A stretch of 64,000 nucleotides of DNA from Tessaracoccus sp. MC1865 (GTDB taxonomy: Bacteria; Actinomycetota; Actinomycetes; Propionibacteriales; Propionibacteriaceae), in assembly GCF_017815535.1 (NCBI RefSeq), contig NZ_CP072596.1, positions 496,001 to 560,000 of the forward strand, written 5' to 3'. Under the pieces are notes generated by a model that was given only the letters and a program-made list of their open reading frames with translations, did not search any database and was not told the DNA's origin. Within the stretch, counting starts at the first letter, position 1. Every line of letters starts with the position of its first letter. A program made the position numbers and the translations under genes. Positions 52,804 to 64,000 of this stretch are shown here, piece by piece.

Positions 52804-54123
52804 ATGGTGAAGAAGTTTCTCAGCGCCGCAGCAGCCGCGGTGCTGGCCCTGGGGGGCGCAGCCGTCTACGCGCCGCAGGCTCAGGCCGACGGCTCGACCC
52901 AGCCGGTAGCGGGGGTCTCGGCGCTCGACGGCGCGAGGGCCGGGTCGTACGCGCTTGCGCTCCCACTCAGCCCGATGAGCGAGGTGCTCTGCTACGCGAC
53001 GCGCTGCGGCATCTCCACCCCGATCGCCTACGGCGCCGGCGCCTATCGTGAAGGCGCACCCATGCGCGTCAACGTGCTGGGCCAGAAGAACCGCGCCGTA
53101 CAGGTGCGGGCCTACGCCGCCAAGCGGACGGCGGACGGCAAGCTCGCCGCGGTCGCCATCTCCAACAGTGTCTCCGCCACCCCCACCGGCCCGTCGGGCG
53201 ACGGTTACGGCCAGGTGCGCGTGGAGGTCACGATCGGCCAGATCCCCGCCGGCTACAACGGCGGTGAGGTCATCGTCCAGACCGCCGACTGGACCCCCAC
53301 CCTGGGCCTGGTGCCCGCAGACAGCGGCGCCACCGACGCCACGAAGGTGAGCATCACGCAGGTGTTGTCGGCCCGCGGCCGCGACATCGGCTTCCACGAG
53401 GAGACCTTCACCGACATCTTCCACCGTCGGGTCGACGCCGCCATCCCTGGCCAGCGCTACTCGGTCCAGATGCTGCGCAGCGGCAAGTGGGTCACCATCG
53501 ACAACCGTGGCCCGGCCACCGTCGGCGACCTCGGCACCGCGTCCATCCAGGCCAAGGTGCCCGCGGACCTGCCCACCGGCAAGTACCGCACCCGGATCGT
53601 CAACATCACCAGGAACCTCACGGACCTGACCCCCGACGCCGAGTTTGCGTACTTCACGTGGACCCTGAACGCCACTCCTCCGAAACCCACAGATCCCGGC
53701 TTCAACGTCTACACCACCCCCGGTGTGTGGGACTACAACGGCCGCAAGTGGAAGACCTCCTGCGAGGCGTACTCCGCCACGGAGCGGTGCCGCACGGAGA
53801 TCTGGGCCACCCAGATCCTGTACCAGGCGGGCACGTTCAACCGGCTCGACGGCTGGGCGTTCAACAACCTGACGTACAAGCCGTCGCCGCGTGCGCTGTG
53901 GAAGGGCAACCCGGTGGGCGGCAACGGCACCGTCGGCTACAAGGGCGAGTGGACGGCGACGGACGGCCGGAAGTGGCGCGTCGAGTGCGACACCGCCACC
54001 TCGGGTCGTAACGGTTGCCGCGCGTACGCGATGGCGAAGGTGGCCGAGCCGGTGTCGCCGGGTGCCGCCACCTACCGCGTGGTGGACAAGTGGCTCTTCA
54101 ACAACATCGTCCAGTTCAGCTGA
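52804..54123 (+). CDS. secreted protein with C-terminal paired cysteine modules (copy 1)
   Basis: A 439-residue exported protein of unknown function. The signal peptide runs to about QAQA at residue 28. The N-terminal 280 residues look beta-rich, possibly immunoglobulin-like. The C-terminal 140 residues hold two related modules: YNGRKWKTSCEAYSATERCR...WAFNNLTY and TDGRKWRVECDTATSGRNGC...WLFNNIVQF, each with a GRKW, two cysteines likely to be bridged and an ending W-FNN. A surface or cell-wall-binding role is inferred. AGAGGGAAG precedes the ATG region. The last base is shared with a possible ATG of the next gene. Confidence 0.78.
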   Translation: MVKKFLSAAAAAVLALGGAAVYAPQAQADGSTQPVAGVSALDGARAGSYALALPLSPMSEVLCYATRCGISTPIAYGAGAYREGAPMRVNVLGQKNRAVQVRAYAAKRTADGKLAAVAISNSVSATPTGPSGDGYGQVRVEVTIGQIPAGYNGGEVIVQTADWTPTLGLVPADSGATDATKVSITQVLSARGRDIGFHEETFTDIFHRRVDAAIPGQRYSVQMLRSGKWVTIDNRGPATVGDLGTASIQAKVPADLPTGKYRTRIVNITRNLTDLTPDAEFAYFTWTLNATPPKPTDPGFNVYTTPGVWDYNGRKWKTSCEAYSATERCRTEIWATQILYQAGTFNRLDGWAFNNLTYKPSPRALWKGNPVGGNGTVGYKGEWTATDGRKWRVECDTATSGRNGCRAYAMAKVAEPVSPGAATYRVVDKWLFNNIVQFS

Positions 54124-54146
54124 TGAGTGCCGCAGACAGGATGCCC

Positions 54147-55406
54147 ATGAAGTCCACGAAAACCTGGCTGGGAGCGGTCATCGCCGCGGCCCTGGCCGTG
54201 ACTGGTCTCGCTTTCAGCTCCCCGGCAGCGCAGGCGACGGCGGGGGAGGAGACCATCAAGCTGTGCGGAGGCGTCCCCACCGACGGCTCCACCTGCTCCA
54301 TCGCGGTGGACTCCCAATTCCTCACCACCAGCCCGGAGGAGGGCGTCACGCTGCACGTTTCGGTGCGCGGCGTCCCCAACGTGACCGTCTCGCTGAGCGC
54401 GATCGTCTACGAGGTGCGCGACGCCGACAACCGGGTGATGTTCGCCCCCCTCTCGGACCCGGTCATGGTCACCCCCAAGAAGGTCAAGGCGACCGACACC
54501 GTCGGCGTCGCGCGGGCCAGCCTCAAGACGCGCGCGCTGCCTGGCGAGTACACCTCCCAGGCGACGATCGCGGTGCAGCCCAGCGACTGGCGGCCCGTAC
54601 GGGGAATGGTGCTCAACTCGGCAGACCGGTACGCAGGAATGGACCGCGTCTCCCTGGTGAGCAAGCGGCCCCGCGACCGCGGCTTCGAGGCAGCCCCCAC
54701 GAAGGACGGTGCGTTCACGCGCCTGCTGTACAACGCGTCGAGCTCGGGGCGCTACAGCGTGCAGCTCAAGCAGGGCACGAAGTGGGTCCCGCTCGACGTC
54801 AACGGGCCAGTCCAAGGCGCCGGCGCCGGCATCACGAAGCTCCGCGGCCAGCTGCCCGTGGGGCTGGTCTCCGGTCGCTACGAGATGCGGGTGGTCAACG
54901 TCACCCACGCCGAGACCGGCCTCACCCCTGTCGGCACGCCGCAGCAGTTCATGGACTGGAAGCTCGCCATGGACAGCAAGCTGTTCAACGTCTACACCAC
55001 CCCCGGCACGTGGGACCTCAACGGCCGAAAGTGGAAGACCTCCTGCGAGGCGTACTCCGCCACGGAGCGGTGCCGCACGGAGATCTGGGCCACCCAGATC
55101 CTGTACCAGGCGGGCATGTTCAACCGGCTCGACGGCTGGGCGTTCAACAACCTGACCTACAAGCCGTCGCCGCGTTCCCTCTGGAAGGGCAACCCGGTGG
55201 GCGGCAACGGCACCGTCGGCTACAAGGGCGAGTGGACGGCGACGGACGGCCGGAAGTGGCGCGTCGAGTGCGACACCGCCACCTCGGGTCGTAACGGTTG
55301 CCGCGCGTACGCGATGGCGAAGGTGGCTGAACCGGTGTCGGCCGGCGCCACCACCTACCGGGTTGTCGACAAGTGGCTCTTCAACAACATCGTCCAGTTC
55401 ACCTGA
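54147..55406 (+). CDS. secreted protein with C-terminal paired cysteine modules (copy 2)
   Basis: A 419-residue exported protein, paralogous to the one before. The signal peptide is MKSTKTWLGAVIAAALAVTG through AQA. The N-terminal 280 residues resemble copy 1 only in outline. The C-terminal module region (about 54991-55400) is almost identical in DNA to 53701-54117. ATG 54147 has AGGA five bases upstream; ATG 54123, fused to the previous stop as TGATG, is a possible coupled start. Function unknown. Confidence 0.78.
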   Translation: MKSTKTWLGAVIAAALAVTGLAFSSPAAQATAGEETIKLCGGVPTDGSTCSIAVDSQFLTTSPEEGVTLHVSVRGVPNVTVSLSAIVYEVRDADNRVMFAPLSDPVMVTPKKVKATDTVGVARASLKTRALPGEYTSQATIAVQPSDWRPVRGMVLNSADRYAGMDRVSLVSKRPRDRGFEAAPTKDGAFTRLLYNASSSGRYSVQLKQGTKWVPLDVNGPVQGAGAGITKLRGQLPVGLVSGRYEMRVVNVTHAETGLTPVGTPQQFMDWKLAMDSKLFNVYTTPGTWDLNGRKWKTSCEAYSATERCRTEIWATQILYQAGMFNRLDGWAFNNLTYKPSPRSLWKGNPVGGNGTVGYKGEWTATDGRKWRVECDTATSGRNGCRAYAMAKVAEPVSAGATTYRVVDKWLFNNIVQFT

Positions 55407-55428
55407 TCCACCCCGCACCGACGACACC

Positions 55429-55460
55429 CGGAGCGGCAGCCTGACGGCTGCCGCTCCGGC
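55429..55460 (+). terminator. terminator after the secreted pair
   Basis: CCGGAGCGGCAGCC (55429-55442) pairs perfectly with GGCTGCCGCTCCGG (55447-55460) around TGAC. Confidence 0.9.
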
Positions 55461-55605
55461 GCGTTTATGCGCCCCCTCCCGGCCGATTGTGCGCACAGAC
55501 CGACAGGTTGTGCTCAGGCGGCGAGCGCCTCTCCGGACGGCTGATTGAGTTGCTCGCGGTATCACGCGGCCACCCGGCCGCGTCCCACTCGACGAGGAGA
55601 ATTAG

Positions 55606-58053
55606 ATGAAGGTACTTCAGCGTGAGGGTGCAGGGGGCCATCCGATGAAGCGCTCCGCCGTGCGTGTCCTGGCTTTCGCCGGCGTGGCGGCCATGGCTCT
55701 TTCGGGTTGCACCGCAGCCCCGGCGCAGCAGGGGACCGAGTCCCCATCTCCTTCGGCTGCGCAATCGGTCAGCGAGACCACCACCACCGGCGACTACACC
55801 GAGCGTGAGGTCACCGACGGCACCACGACCTTCATGGTCGTCGACAACCCCGGGGACGGCCCCACACTGTCCTACGGCGCCGAGAGCGGCGTCACGCTGC
55901 TCGAGGAGGAGATCGACGGCGCCACGTACGCGTTCAAGGACATGAACGCCAACGGCGAACTCGACGTGTGGGAGGACTGGCGGGTCGAAGCCACCGAGCG
56001 CGCCGCCGACCTCGCCGGCCAGATGTCGATCGAGCAGATCGCCGGCCTCATGCTGTTCAGCTCGCACGAGCGCACCCCTGCGGACGGCCTCACCGACGCG
56101 CAGAAGACCTACCTGTCCGAGTCCAACCTGCGCGCCGTCCTCAACGCGGCCGGCAGCGACGCCAAGGTCACCGTGCCGTGGGTCAACGAGATGCAGGCGT
56201 TCGTCGAGACCCTGTCCACGGAGGACACCCCCTACGTGCCGGTCAACTTCGCTTCCGACCCGCGGTCGACCGCCGGCTCCGGCGGCTACAACGCCGATGG
56301 CGCCGACATCTCCCGCTGGCCCTCCAACTTGGGCCTGGCGGCAACGTTCAACGCGGAGCACACCCAGAACTTCGGCGAGATGGCCTCTGCTGAATACCGT
56401 GCGCTGGGCATCTCCACCGCGCTGAGCCCCCAGATCGACCTCGCCACCGAACCCCGCTGGCTGCGCGTCGGCGGCACCTTCGGTGAGGACGCAGCCCAGG
56501 CGGCCGAACTGGCCGCCGCCTACGTCGACGGCTTCCAGGGCACCGGGGGCGAAGACGCTTGGGGGACGGAATCCGTCAACGCCATGATCAAGCACTTCGC
56601 CGGCGACGGGCCGGGCGAGGGTGGCCGCGAGGCCCACACCGACGCCGGCAAGTACGGCGTCTACCCGGGCGACAACCTGGCCGAGCACGTCTCGGTCTTC
56701 CAGGGTGCGCTCGACTCCGCAGCAGTCATGACGGCCTACTCGATCGCGCTGGACGCCGACGGCGAGCCACTGTTCGAGGACCGCATGGGCACGGCGTACG
56801 ACGCCAGCCGCATGGCGATCCTTCGGGAGGACAACTCCTACCAGGGCGTCATCGTCACCGACTGGGGAGTCATGACGGGGGCCAAGGACGAGGGCGCCTT
56901 CATCGGCACCGCGTGGGGCGCGGAGGAGCTCAGCCCGGCGGAGCGATACGTCGAGGTGCTGGGCACCGGCCACGACATGTTCGGCGGCGTGAACGACGCC
57001 ACCTTCCTCCTCGAGGCGGCCGAGCTGTGGCAGACCAAGCACGAGGCCGGCGAACTCGACGTGGACGCGGAGACCCGCTTCCAGGAGTCCGGCGCCCGCA
57101 TCCTCACCATGTTCTTCAACCCCGGCCTCTACGAGAGCGCCTTCCTCGACCCCGAGCAGTCGGCCGAGACCCTGGCGAGCGAGGACAAGGTGGAGGCCGG
57201 CTACGCCGCCCAACTCGATTCGGTGGTCATGCTGAAGAACGACGACGGCACCATCGCCGCGGCCGAGGCAGCACAGTGGTCCGACAAGACCGTGTACATC
57301 CCCCAGTCCTACGACGTCGGCACGGCGAGCATCTTCGGCGAACCGGCCTACACCGAGGGCCCGACCATGGACCTCGACGTCGCTGCCAAGTACTTCTCCA
57401 AGGTCGTCACCGACGAGGTGGAGAAGGATGCTGACGGAAAGGTCGTCGGCTACACCGCGCCAGACCTGAGCGATGTCGACCTCGTGCTCGTCGGCATGGA
57501 CAGCCCCGTGGCCGGCGCCGTGTTCGGCAACTCGGGCTTCGACGCCGCGACCGGCGAGTGGTACCCGCTGTCCTTGCAGTACCGTCCCTACACCGCCGAC
57601 GGCGAGAACGTCCGCAAGGTGTCGATCTCGGGCGACCTTCTCGAGGACGGCACCAAGCAGAACCGCTCCTACTTCGGCAACACCTCGCGCATCTCCAACG
57701 AGGCCGACCTGGATTCGTTCGAGCGGGCCGTCGCGGCCGTCGAAGCCAGCGGCAAGGACATCCCCGTCGTGACCGTCCTCAAGGCGGCCAACCCGGTCAT
57801 CCCGGCGGAGTTCGAGGCGAAATCCGATGCCATCGTCGTCGGCTTCGGCACGAGCGACCAGGCGCTGATCGAGGTCTCCCTGGGCCTGTACGAGCCCAAG
57901 GGCCGCCTGCCCATCCAGTTCCCCGCGGACATGGACACCGTCGAGAAGCAGTTCGAGGACGTCGCCAAGGACGTGACGCCCTACACAGACGCCAACGGCA
58001 ACGTCTACGACTACGGCTTCGGCCTGAACTACGCCGGCCCCATCGCCGGCTGA
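55606..58053 (+). CDS. exported GH3 lipoprotein
   Basis: An 815-residue GH3 enzyme with a signal peptide ending in the lipobox MALSGCTAA, then a Ser/Thr/Pro linker. The barrel domain shows LAGQMSIEQIAGLMLFSS and SVNAMIKHFAGDGPGEGGRE, with the nucleophile aspartate near residue 418 in GVIVTDWGVMTGAK. The C-terminal sandwich contains VDLVLVGMDSPV and ends EPKGRLPIQFPAD. GAGGAG precedes ATG 55606; ATG 55645 is an alternative with a shorter lead. It is the first gene of a three-gene extracellular cassette. Substrate is an exo-beta-glycoside of unknown type. Confidence 0.9.
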   Translation: MKVLQREGAGGHPMKRSAVRVLAFAGVAAMALSGCTAAPAQQGTESPSPSAAQSVSETTTTGDYTEREVTDGTTTFMVVDNPGDGPTLSYGAESGVTLLEEEIDGATYAFKDMNANGELDVWEDWRVEATERAADLAGQMSIEQIAGLMLFSSHERTPADGLTDAQKTYLSESNLRAVLNAAGSDAKVTVPWVNEMQAFVETLSTEDTPYVPVNFASDPRSTAGSGGYNADGADISRWPSNLGLAATFNAEHTQNFGEMASAEYRALGISTALSPQIDLATEPRWLRVGGTFGEDAAQAAELAAAYVDGFQGTGGEDAWGTESVNAMIKHFAGDGPGEGGREAHTDAGKYGVYPGDNLAEHVSVFQGALDSAAVMTAYSIALDADGEPLFEDRMGTAYDASRMAILREDNSYQGVIVTDWGVMTGAKDEGAFIGTAWGAEELSPAERYVEVLGTGHDMFGGVNDATFLLEAAELWQTKHEAGELDVDAETRFQESGARILTMFFNPGLYESAFLDPEQSAETLASEDKVEAGYAAQLDSVVMLKNDDGTIAAAEAAQWSDKTVYIPQSYDVGTASIFGEPAYTEGPTMDLDVAAKYFSKVVTDEVEKDADGKVVGYTAPDLSDVDLVLVGMDSPVAGAVFGNSGFDAATGEWYPLSLQYRPYTADGENVRKVSISGDLLEDGTKQNRSYFGNTSRISNEADLDSFERAVAAVEASGKDIPVVTVLKAANPVIPAEFEAKSDAIVVGFGTSDQALIEVSLGLYEPKGRLPIQFPADMDTVEKQFEDVAKDVTPYTDANGNVYDYGFGLNYAGPIAG

Positions 58054-58067
58054 CCAACCACACCGCC

Positions 58068-58103
58068 CGGGTGGCGGGCCGATCCACTTCGGCCCGCCAC
58101 CCG
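58068..58103 (+). terminator. hairpin between GH3 and small lipoprotein genes
   Basis: CGGGTGGCGGGCCGA (58068-58082) pairs perfectly with TCGGCCCGCCACCCG (58089-58103), loop TCCACT. It may end or attenuate the GH3 transcript. Confidence 0.8.
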
Positions 58104-58152
58104 TTCCCGGCACCGGGACCCGCCCGGAGCCACAGACGATAAGGAACAAGAA

Positions 58153-58563
58153 GTGAAGACCAACAAGATTCTGACCACCGGACTCGGCCTCCTGTTCGCG
58201 CTGACCGGCGCCCTGGGCGTCACCGCCTGCTCCGCCGGGGACGACGCCGCCGCCCCCGCCGTTAGCGCGCCCGCCGCCAGCGAGGTGGACGTGGCCGAAG
58301 ACCTGGAGAACGCCCGCCAGACCGTGCTCGAAGCACTCAAGGACGACGACTGGAACCAGGTCATGCTGGCCAGCGACGTCGACGCCCCCACCGTGAAGTA
58401 CGGCCTCCTCGTGATGCCCTACACCTACTCGGAGAAGACCTCCCGCGTGCAGGGGACCATCGAGATCAAGGACGGCAAGTTCACCATCGAAGCCGATTCC
58501 GCCGCCGACGACAAGACCTGGCAGATCGACCAGGACGGCGAAATCTCCGAAGTTTCCGAGTAA
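58153..58563 (+). CDS. small lipoprotein of unknown function
   Basis: A 136-residue exported protein. The signal peptide ends VTACSAGDD, a lipobox, followed by an Ala/Pro linker. The mature 90 residues end with a small beta-rich domain (TSRVQGTIEIKDGKFTIE, TWQIDQDGEISEV). No family recognised. Lying between two exported GH3 genes, it may be a surface accessory. Start is GTG with AAGGAAC upstream. Confidence 0.75.
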   Translation: MKTNKILTTGLGLLFALTGALGVTACSAGDDAAAPAVSAPAASEVDVAEDLENARQTVLEALKDDDWNQVMLASDVDAPTVKYGLLVMPYTYSEKTSRVQGTIEIKDGKFTIEADSAADDKTWQIDQDGEISEVSE

Positions 58564-58610
58564 CCGCCCCCACACCTCATCATTGAACCTGTGCTCGAAG
58601 GAGACAAGTA

Positions 58611-61568
58611 GTGAACGCCAGACCGAAGAAGGTCTCTGATCGCCGGAAGGCGCCAATGCCGAACAAGAGGTTCCTGTGGATCTGGGTCCCCGTCCTCGTG
58701 ACGGTGACCGCCCTGATCATCGCCGCCAATGTGGCGCTCGTGGTCGGTGGCGGCTGGGTCGCCTCCCAGCTCGGTTCTGGTACCTACACCTTCACCAACT
58801 CGGAGGAATCCGAGGGGTGGGACACCGAGTACTACACGGCCGATTTCGCCACCATCGATGATGTCGACGCGGCGGCCAAGGAACTCGTCGAGGAGATCGC
58901 CGCCGGCGGCATCGTGCTGGCCAAGAACGACGGCGCGGCCCTGCCGCTCGCCTCGGCCCGGCGGGTCACCATGTTGGGCCGCGCGGCCGCGGACCCCGTC
59001 TTCGGCGGCGCCGGCTCCGGCTCCGTCGAGACCCGCTCCGCGGTGACCGCCCGCGGCGGGCTCGAGGGCGCCGGGTTCGAGATCAACGAAGAGGTCTACA
59101 CGGCCATCGAGGCGTTCGCCGCCGAGAACCGTCGGGGCCACATCGAGATGGACAACCCCGAGGCCTCCAGCTACACCATCGGTGAGCTCCCCGTCGCACA
59201 GTACGAGGCCCTCCAGGGCTCGTTCCAGGACTTCGCGGATGCGGGCATCGTCTTCATCGGCCGCCCCGGCGGCGAGGGCGGCGACCTCACCCGTGACATG
59301 GCCGGCTGGGACGAGAACGCCGTCGATGGTCAGCACCAGCTGGAACTGAACCAGGACGAGCGCGACCTCATCGAGCTCGCGAAGTCGTCGTTCGACACCG
59401 TGGTGGTCGTCGTCAACGCCTCCACCACCATGGAACTGGGCGATCTCCAGGACGACGCCGGGGTCGACGCCATCCTGCTGGCCGGCTCGCCCGGCGCCAG
59501 CGGATTCTCTGCGCTCGGCGGTATCCTCGCCGGCGACGTGAACCCCTCGGGCCGCACCGCCGACGTCTGGGCCGCCGACTTCACGAAGGACCCCACCTAC
59601 GCGAACTTCGGCGACTTCATCTACAACAACATCGAAGCCTCCTTCCCGGTCTCGGCCGTGGAGCGCGCCACCTCCAACGCGACGCTGACCTCCGACGCCC
59701 CGTTCGTGAACTACGCGGAGGGCATCTACATCGGCTACCGCTACTACGAGACGGCGGCCGCTGAGGGCTTCATCGACTACGACGACGCGGTGGTCTACCC
59801 GTTCGGCCACGGCCTCAGCTACACCGACTTCGCCTGGCGCGTCGTGTCCTCCGAGGCGGGTGCCGTGGACGGCGCCATCTCGGTGGAGGTGGAGGTCACC
59901 AACACCGGTGCCGTCGCCGGCCGCGACGTCGTCGAGCTGTACTACTCGGCGCCCTACACGCCGGGCGGCATCGAGAAGGCAGAGGTGGTCCTGGGGGCCT
60001 TCGCCAAGACGGACATGATCGAACCGGGCGCCTCAGAGACCCTCACGCTCGAGTTCGCGGTCGAGGACATGGCGTCCTACGACCACCTGGAGAACCGCGC
60101 CTACGTCCTGGAGGCCGGCGACTACGAGATCAGCCTGCGAACGGACTCGCACACCCTCGCCGACGGCGTGGAGCCGATCGCCTACACCGTGGACGAGACC
60201 GTGGTGTACTCCGGCGACAACCACCGCTCCACCGATCTCACCGAGGTCACCAACCAGTTCGACGGCGTCTCCGAGCAATTCGCGGCCGCGCCCCAGGACG
60301 GCAAGGTCGTCTCGATGTCGCGCGCCGACTTCGCGGGCACCTTCCCGACCGCCCCGTCGGAGGATCAGTACGTGGCGGGCGACGCCATCGTCGCCGGCTT
60401 CGCACCGTGGGACCACGAGGCTGCGGCCGACGAGTTCGACGGCGACAAGCCTGCCACCGGCAAGGGGTCGGACCTGACCCTTATCGACATGCGCGGCCTG
60501 GCCAAGGATGATCCCCAGTGGGCCGAACTGCTGGATTCGCTGACGGTCTCCGAGATGTCCGACCTGCTGCTCAACGGCGCCTACCAGACCGCAGGCATCG
60601 GCTCGATCGCCAAGCCGCAGACCCTGGAGCCGGACGGCCCCGCGGGCTTCTCGTCGTTCATCAACTCGTCCATCAACGGCGTTGCCTACCCGTCGCAGTT
60701 CCTCATCGCGCAGACGTGGGACGTCGACCTGGGCACCGAGATGGGCCGCATGCTCGGCAACGAGGCGCTCCACAAGGGCATCAACGGCTGGTACGCCCCG
60801 GCGGCCAACCTGCACCGCTCGCCGTTCGGCGGCCGCAACTTCGAGTACTACTCGGAAGATCCGCTGCTGTCGGGTGCGCTGCTGACCTCTGTGGCCAACG
60901 GTGTCGCCGAGAAGGGCGTCTACACGATGCTCAAGCACTTCGCGCTCAATGAGCAGGAGACCAACCGCGTCAACAACGGCATCGCCACGTGGGCGACCGA
61001 GCAGACGATCCGCGAGCTGTACCTGAAGCCCTTCGAGATGGCCGTCAAGAACATCTCGATGGACGTGTCCTACATTTCGGGTGCCGATGGCACCCGCACC
61101 GACACCACCATCGGCGCGGCGGGCATCATGAGCTCCTTCAACCGCATCGGCTCCACGTGGGCCGGCGGCTCCGAGGCGCTGATGACCAACGTGCTGCGGA
61201 ACGAATGGGGCTTCCAGGGCTTCGCGATCTCGGACTTCAACCTGTACCCGTACATGAACCCCAACCAGAGCATCAGCGCGGGCACGGACCTGACGCTGAC
61301 GTTCCAGCCTTCGAAGTCCTTCGTGGACACGACGTCGGCGAAGGCCGTCACGGACATCCGCAACGCCACCCACAACATCCTGTTCACGGTGGCCAACTCC
61401 AACGCGATGAACGGGCTGGCCCCGGGCGCGACGGTGGACTACACGCCCCCCACCTGGGTCTACATCCAGTACGCGGTCACCGCCGTGCTGGGCGCCCTGG
61501 TCCTGCTGGGCGCGTTCCTGGTGTGGCGCCGGGTGCGCAGGCACTCCGGTGAGGTCAGCGCAGCCTGA
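58611..61568 (+). CDS. membrane-anchored GH3 enzyme with permuted domain order
   Basis: A 985-residue protein. A transmembrane helix at about 22-46 (WIWVPVLVTVTALIIAANVA) follows a basic tail, and a second lies near 945-968 (IQYAVTAVLGALVLLGAFLV), so both ends are cytoplasmic. Between them the order is reversed relative to classical GH3: the alpha/beta sandwich comes first (about 95-400), then a FnIII-like domain (about 405-510), then the barrel (about 625-930). The barrel has TMLKHFALNEQETNRVNNGI and the nucleophile near residue 874 in GFAISDFNLYP. Start is GTG with AAGGAGA upstream. Confidence 0.88.
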   Translation: MNARPKKVSDRRKAPMPNKRFLWIWVPVLVTVTALIIAANVALVVGGGWVASQLGSGTYTFTNSEESEGWDTEYYTADFATIDDVDAAAKELVEEIAAGGIVLAKNDGAALPLASARRVTMLGRAAADPVFGGAGSGSVETRSAVTARGGLEGAGFEINEEVYTAIEAFAAENRRGHIEMDNPEASSYTIGELPVAQYEALQGSFQDFADAGIVFIGRPGGEGGDLTRDMAGWDENAVDGQHQLELNQDERDLIELAKSSFDTVVVVVNASTTMELGDLQDDAGVDAILLAGSPGASGFSALGGILAGDVNPSGRTADVWAADFTKDPTYANFGDFIYNNIEASFPVSAVERATSNATLTSDAPFVNYAEGIYIGYRYYETAAAEGFIDYDDAVVYPFGHGLSYTDFAWRVVSSEAGAVDGAISVEVEVTNTGAVAGRDVVELYYSAPYTPGGIEKAEVVLGAFAKTDMIEPGASETLTLEFAVEDMASYDHLENRAYVLEAGDYEISLRTDSHTLADGVEPIAYTVDETVVYSGDNHRSTDLTEVTNQFDGVSEQFAAAPQDGKVVSMSRADFAGTFPTAPSEDQYVAGDAIVAGFAPWDHEAAADEFDGDKPATGKGSDLTLIDMRGLAKDDPQWAELLDSLTVSEMSDLLLNGAYQTAGIGSIAKPQTLEPDGPAGFSSFINSSINGVAYPSQFLIAQTWDVDLGTEMGRMLGNEALHKGINGWYAPAANLHRSPFGGRNFEYYSEDPLLSGALLTSVANGVAEKGVYTMLKHFALNEQETNRVNNGIATWATEQTIRELYLKPFEMAVKNISMDVSYISGADGTRTDTTIGAAGIMSSFNRIGSTWAGGSEALMTNVLRNEWGFQGFAISDFNLYPYMNPNQSISAGTDLTLTFQPSKSFVDTTSAKAVTDIRNATHNILFTVANSNAMNGLAPGATVDYTPPTWVYIQYAVTAVLGALVLLGAFLVWRRVRRHSGEVSAA

Positions 61569-61591
61569 CCCACACCGACGGTTGACGACAA

Positions 61592-61623
61592 CTGCGGGGC
61601 CCGCTTCCGAGCGGGCCCCGCAG
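61592..61623. terminator. bidirectional terminator between convergent genes
   Basis: CTGCGGGGCCCGC (61592-61604) pairs perfectly with GCGGGCCCCGCAG (61611-61623), loop TTCCGA, between the GH3 stop at 61568 and the glf stop at 61638. Confidence 0.88.
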
Positions 61624-61637
61624 CTGTGTGTCCGGCG

Positions 61638-64000
<2,363 letters not shown>

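Noticed and set aside
55465-58656. A 1063-codon minus-strand open frame opposite the exported GH3 gene
   Set aside because: It mirrors the codon pattern of the plus-strand GH3 and lipoprotein genes, has no recognisable domain and is rich in Val/Gly/Leu/Asp as expected from antisense GC-rich DNA.

Overview
The window is a high-GC actinobacterial chromosome segment. A maleylpyruvate isomerase of the mycothiol-dependent type points to Actinomycetota, and the overall gene repertoire would fit a Propionibacteriaceae-like soil, sludge or gut organism; the family-level guess is inference. No rRNA, tRNA, CRISPR array or transposase gene was recognised. The left 28 kb looks less GC-biased at third codon positions than the right 36 kb, so the left part may be accessory.

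Region 1 (72-1434): a two-gene pair of an unknown 269-aa protein and an overlapping PIN-domain protein, resembling a toxin-antitoxin unit. Region 2 (1782-13487, mostly minus strand): a LacI-controlled sugar locus. A ribose-type ABC importer (binding protein, double ATPase, permease) is interleaved with a large GH20/GH67-like glycoside hydrolase and followed by LacI, a polysaccharide deacetylase, a small ASRT-family putative ligand-binding protein and an aldose-epimerase-like protein. A creatinase-like protein with LacI-type operators and a transaldolase/F6P-aldolase-like gene lie upstream. A decayed, internally deleted copy of that aldolase sits at the other end of the operon.

Region 3 (13666-27854): an aromatic-acid catabolic locus. 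Gentisate dioxygenase, fumarylpyruvate hydrolase and maleylpyruvate isomerase form a minus-strand operon with an SDR lacking its catalytic residues, a cupin and a NIPSNAP protein. A divergent IclR regulator, an EamA exporter and a branched-chain-type ABC importer fused by overlapping start/stop codons to three SDRs and one beta-hydroxyacid dehydrogenase complete the set. Matching IclR-like palindromes occur in both promoter regions.

Region 4 (27971-38812): a large unknown membrane protein, then DeoR, E2, E3 and a fused E1 alpha-beta of a 2-oxoacid dehydrogenase complex, followed past a terminator and a striking array of inverted octamers by a PHP-domain protein and a sorbitol-6-phosphate-dehydrogenase-like SDR. 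This set looks like an uncharacterised polyol/sugar pathway.

Region 5 (38830-52183): a repeat-rich stretch. Five paired palindromic (BIME-like) elements occur, two of them in inverted orientation around a GH10 xylanase fragment and three in tandem over about 1 kb. A secreted esterase, a LacI/MalEFG-type oligosaccharide importer and divergent GH3 and CE7 enzymes form a hemicellulose-type utilisation locus. Two paralogous AbiEi-like/DUF559 proteins each have an array of GTGTTGTC words at exactly 21-bp period about 51-52 bp upstream of the start.

Region 6 (52804-64000): two secreted proteins sharing a nearly identical cysteine-module C-terminus, an exported GH3 lipoprotein/small lipoprotein/membrane-anchored permuted GH3 cassette, UDP-galactopyranose mutase, a LytTR response regulator and the start of its probable sensor kinase.
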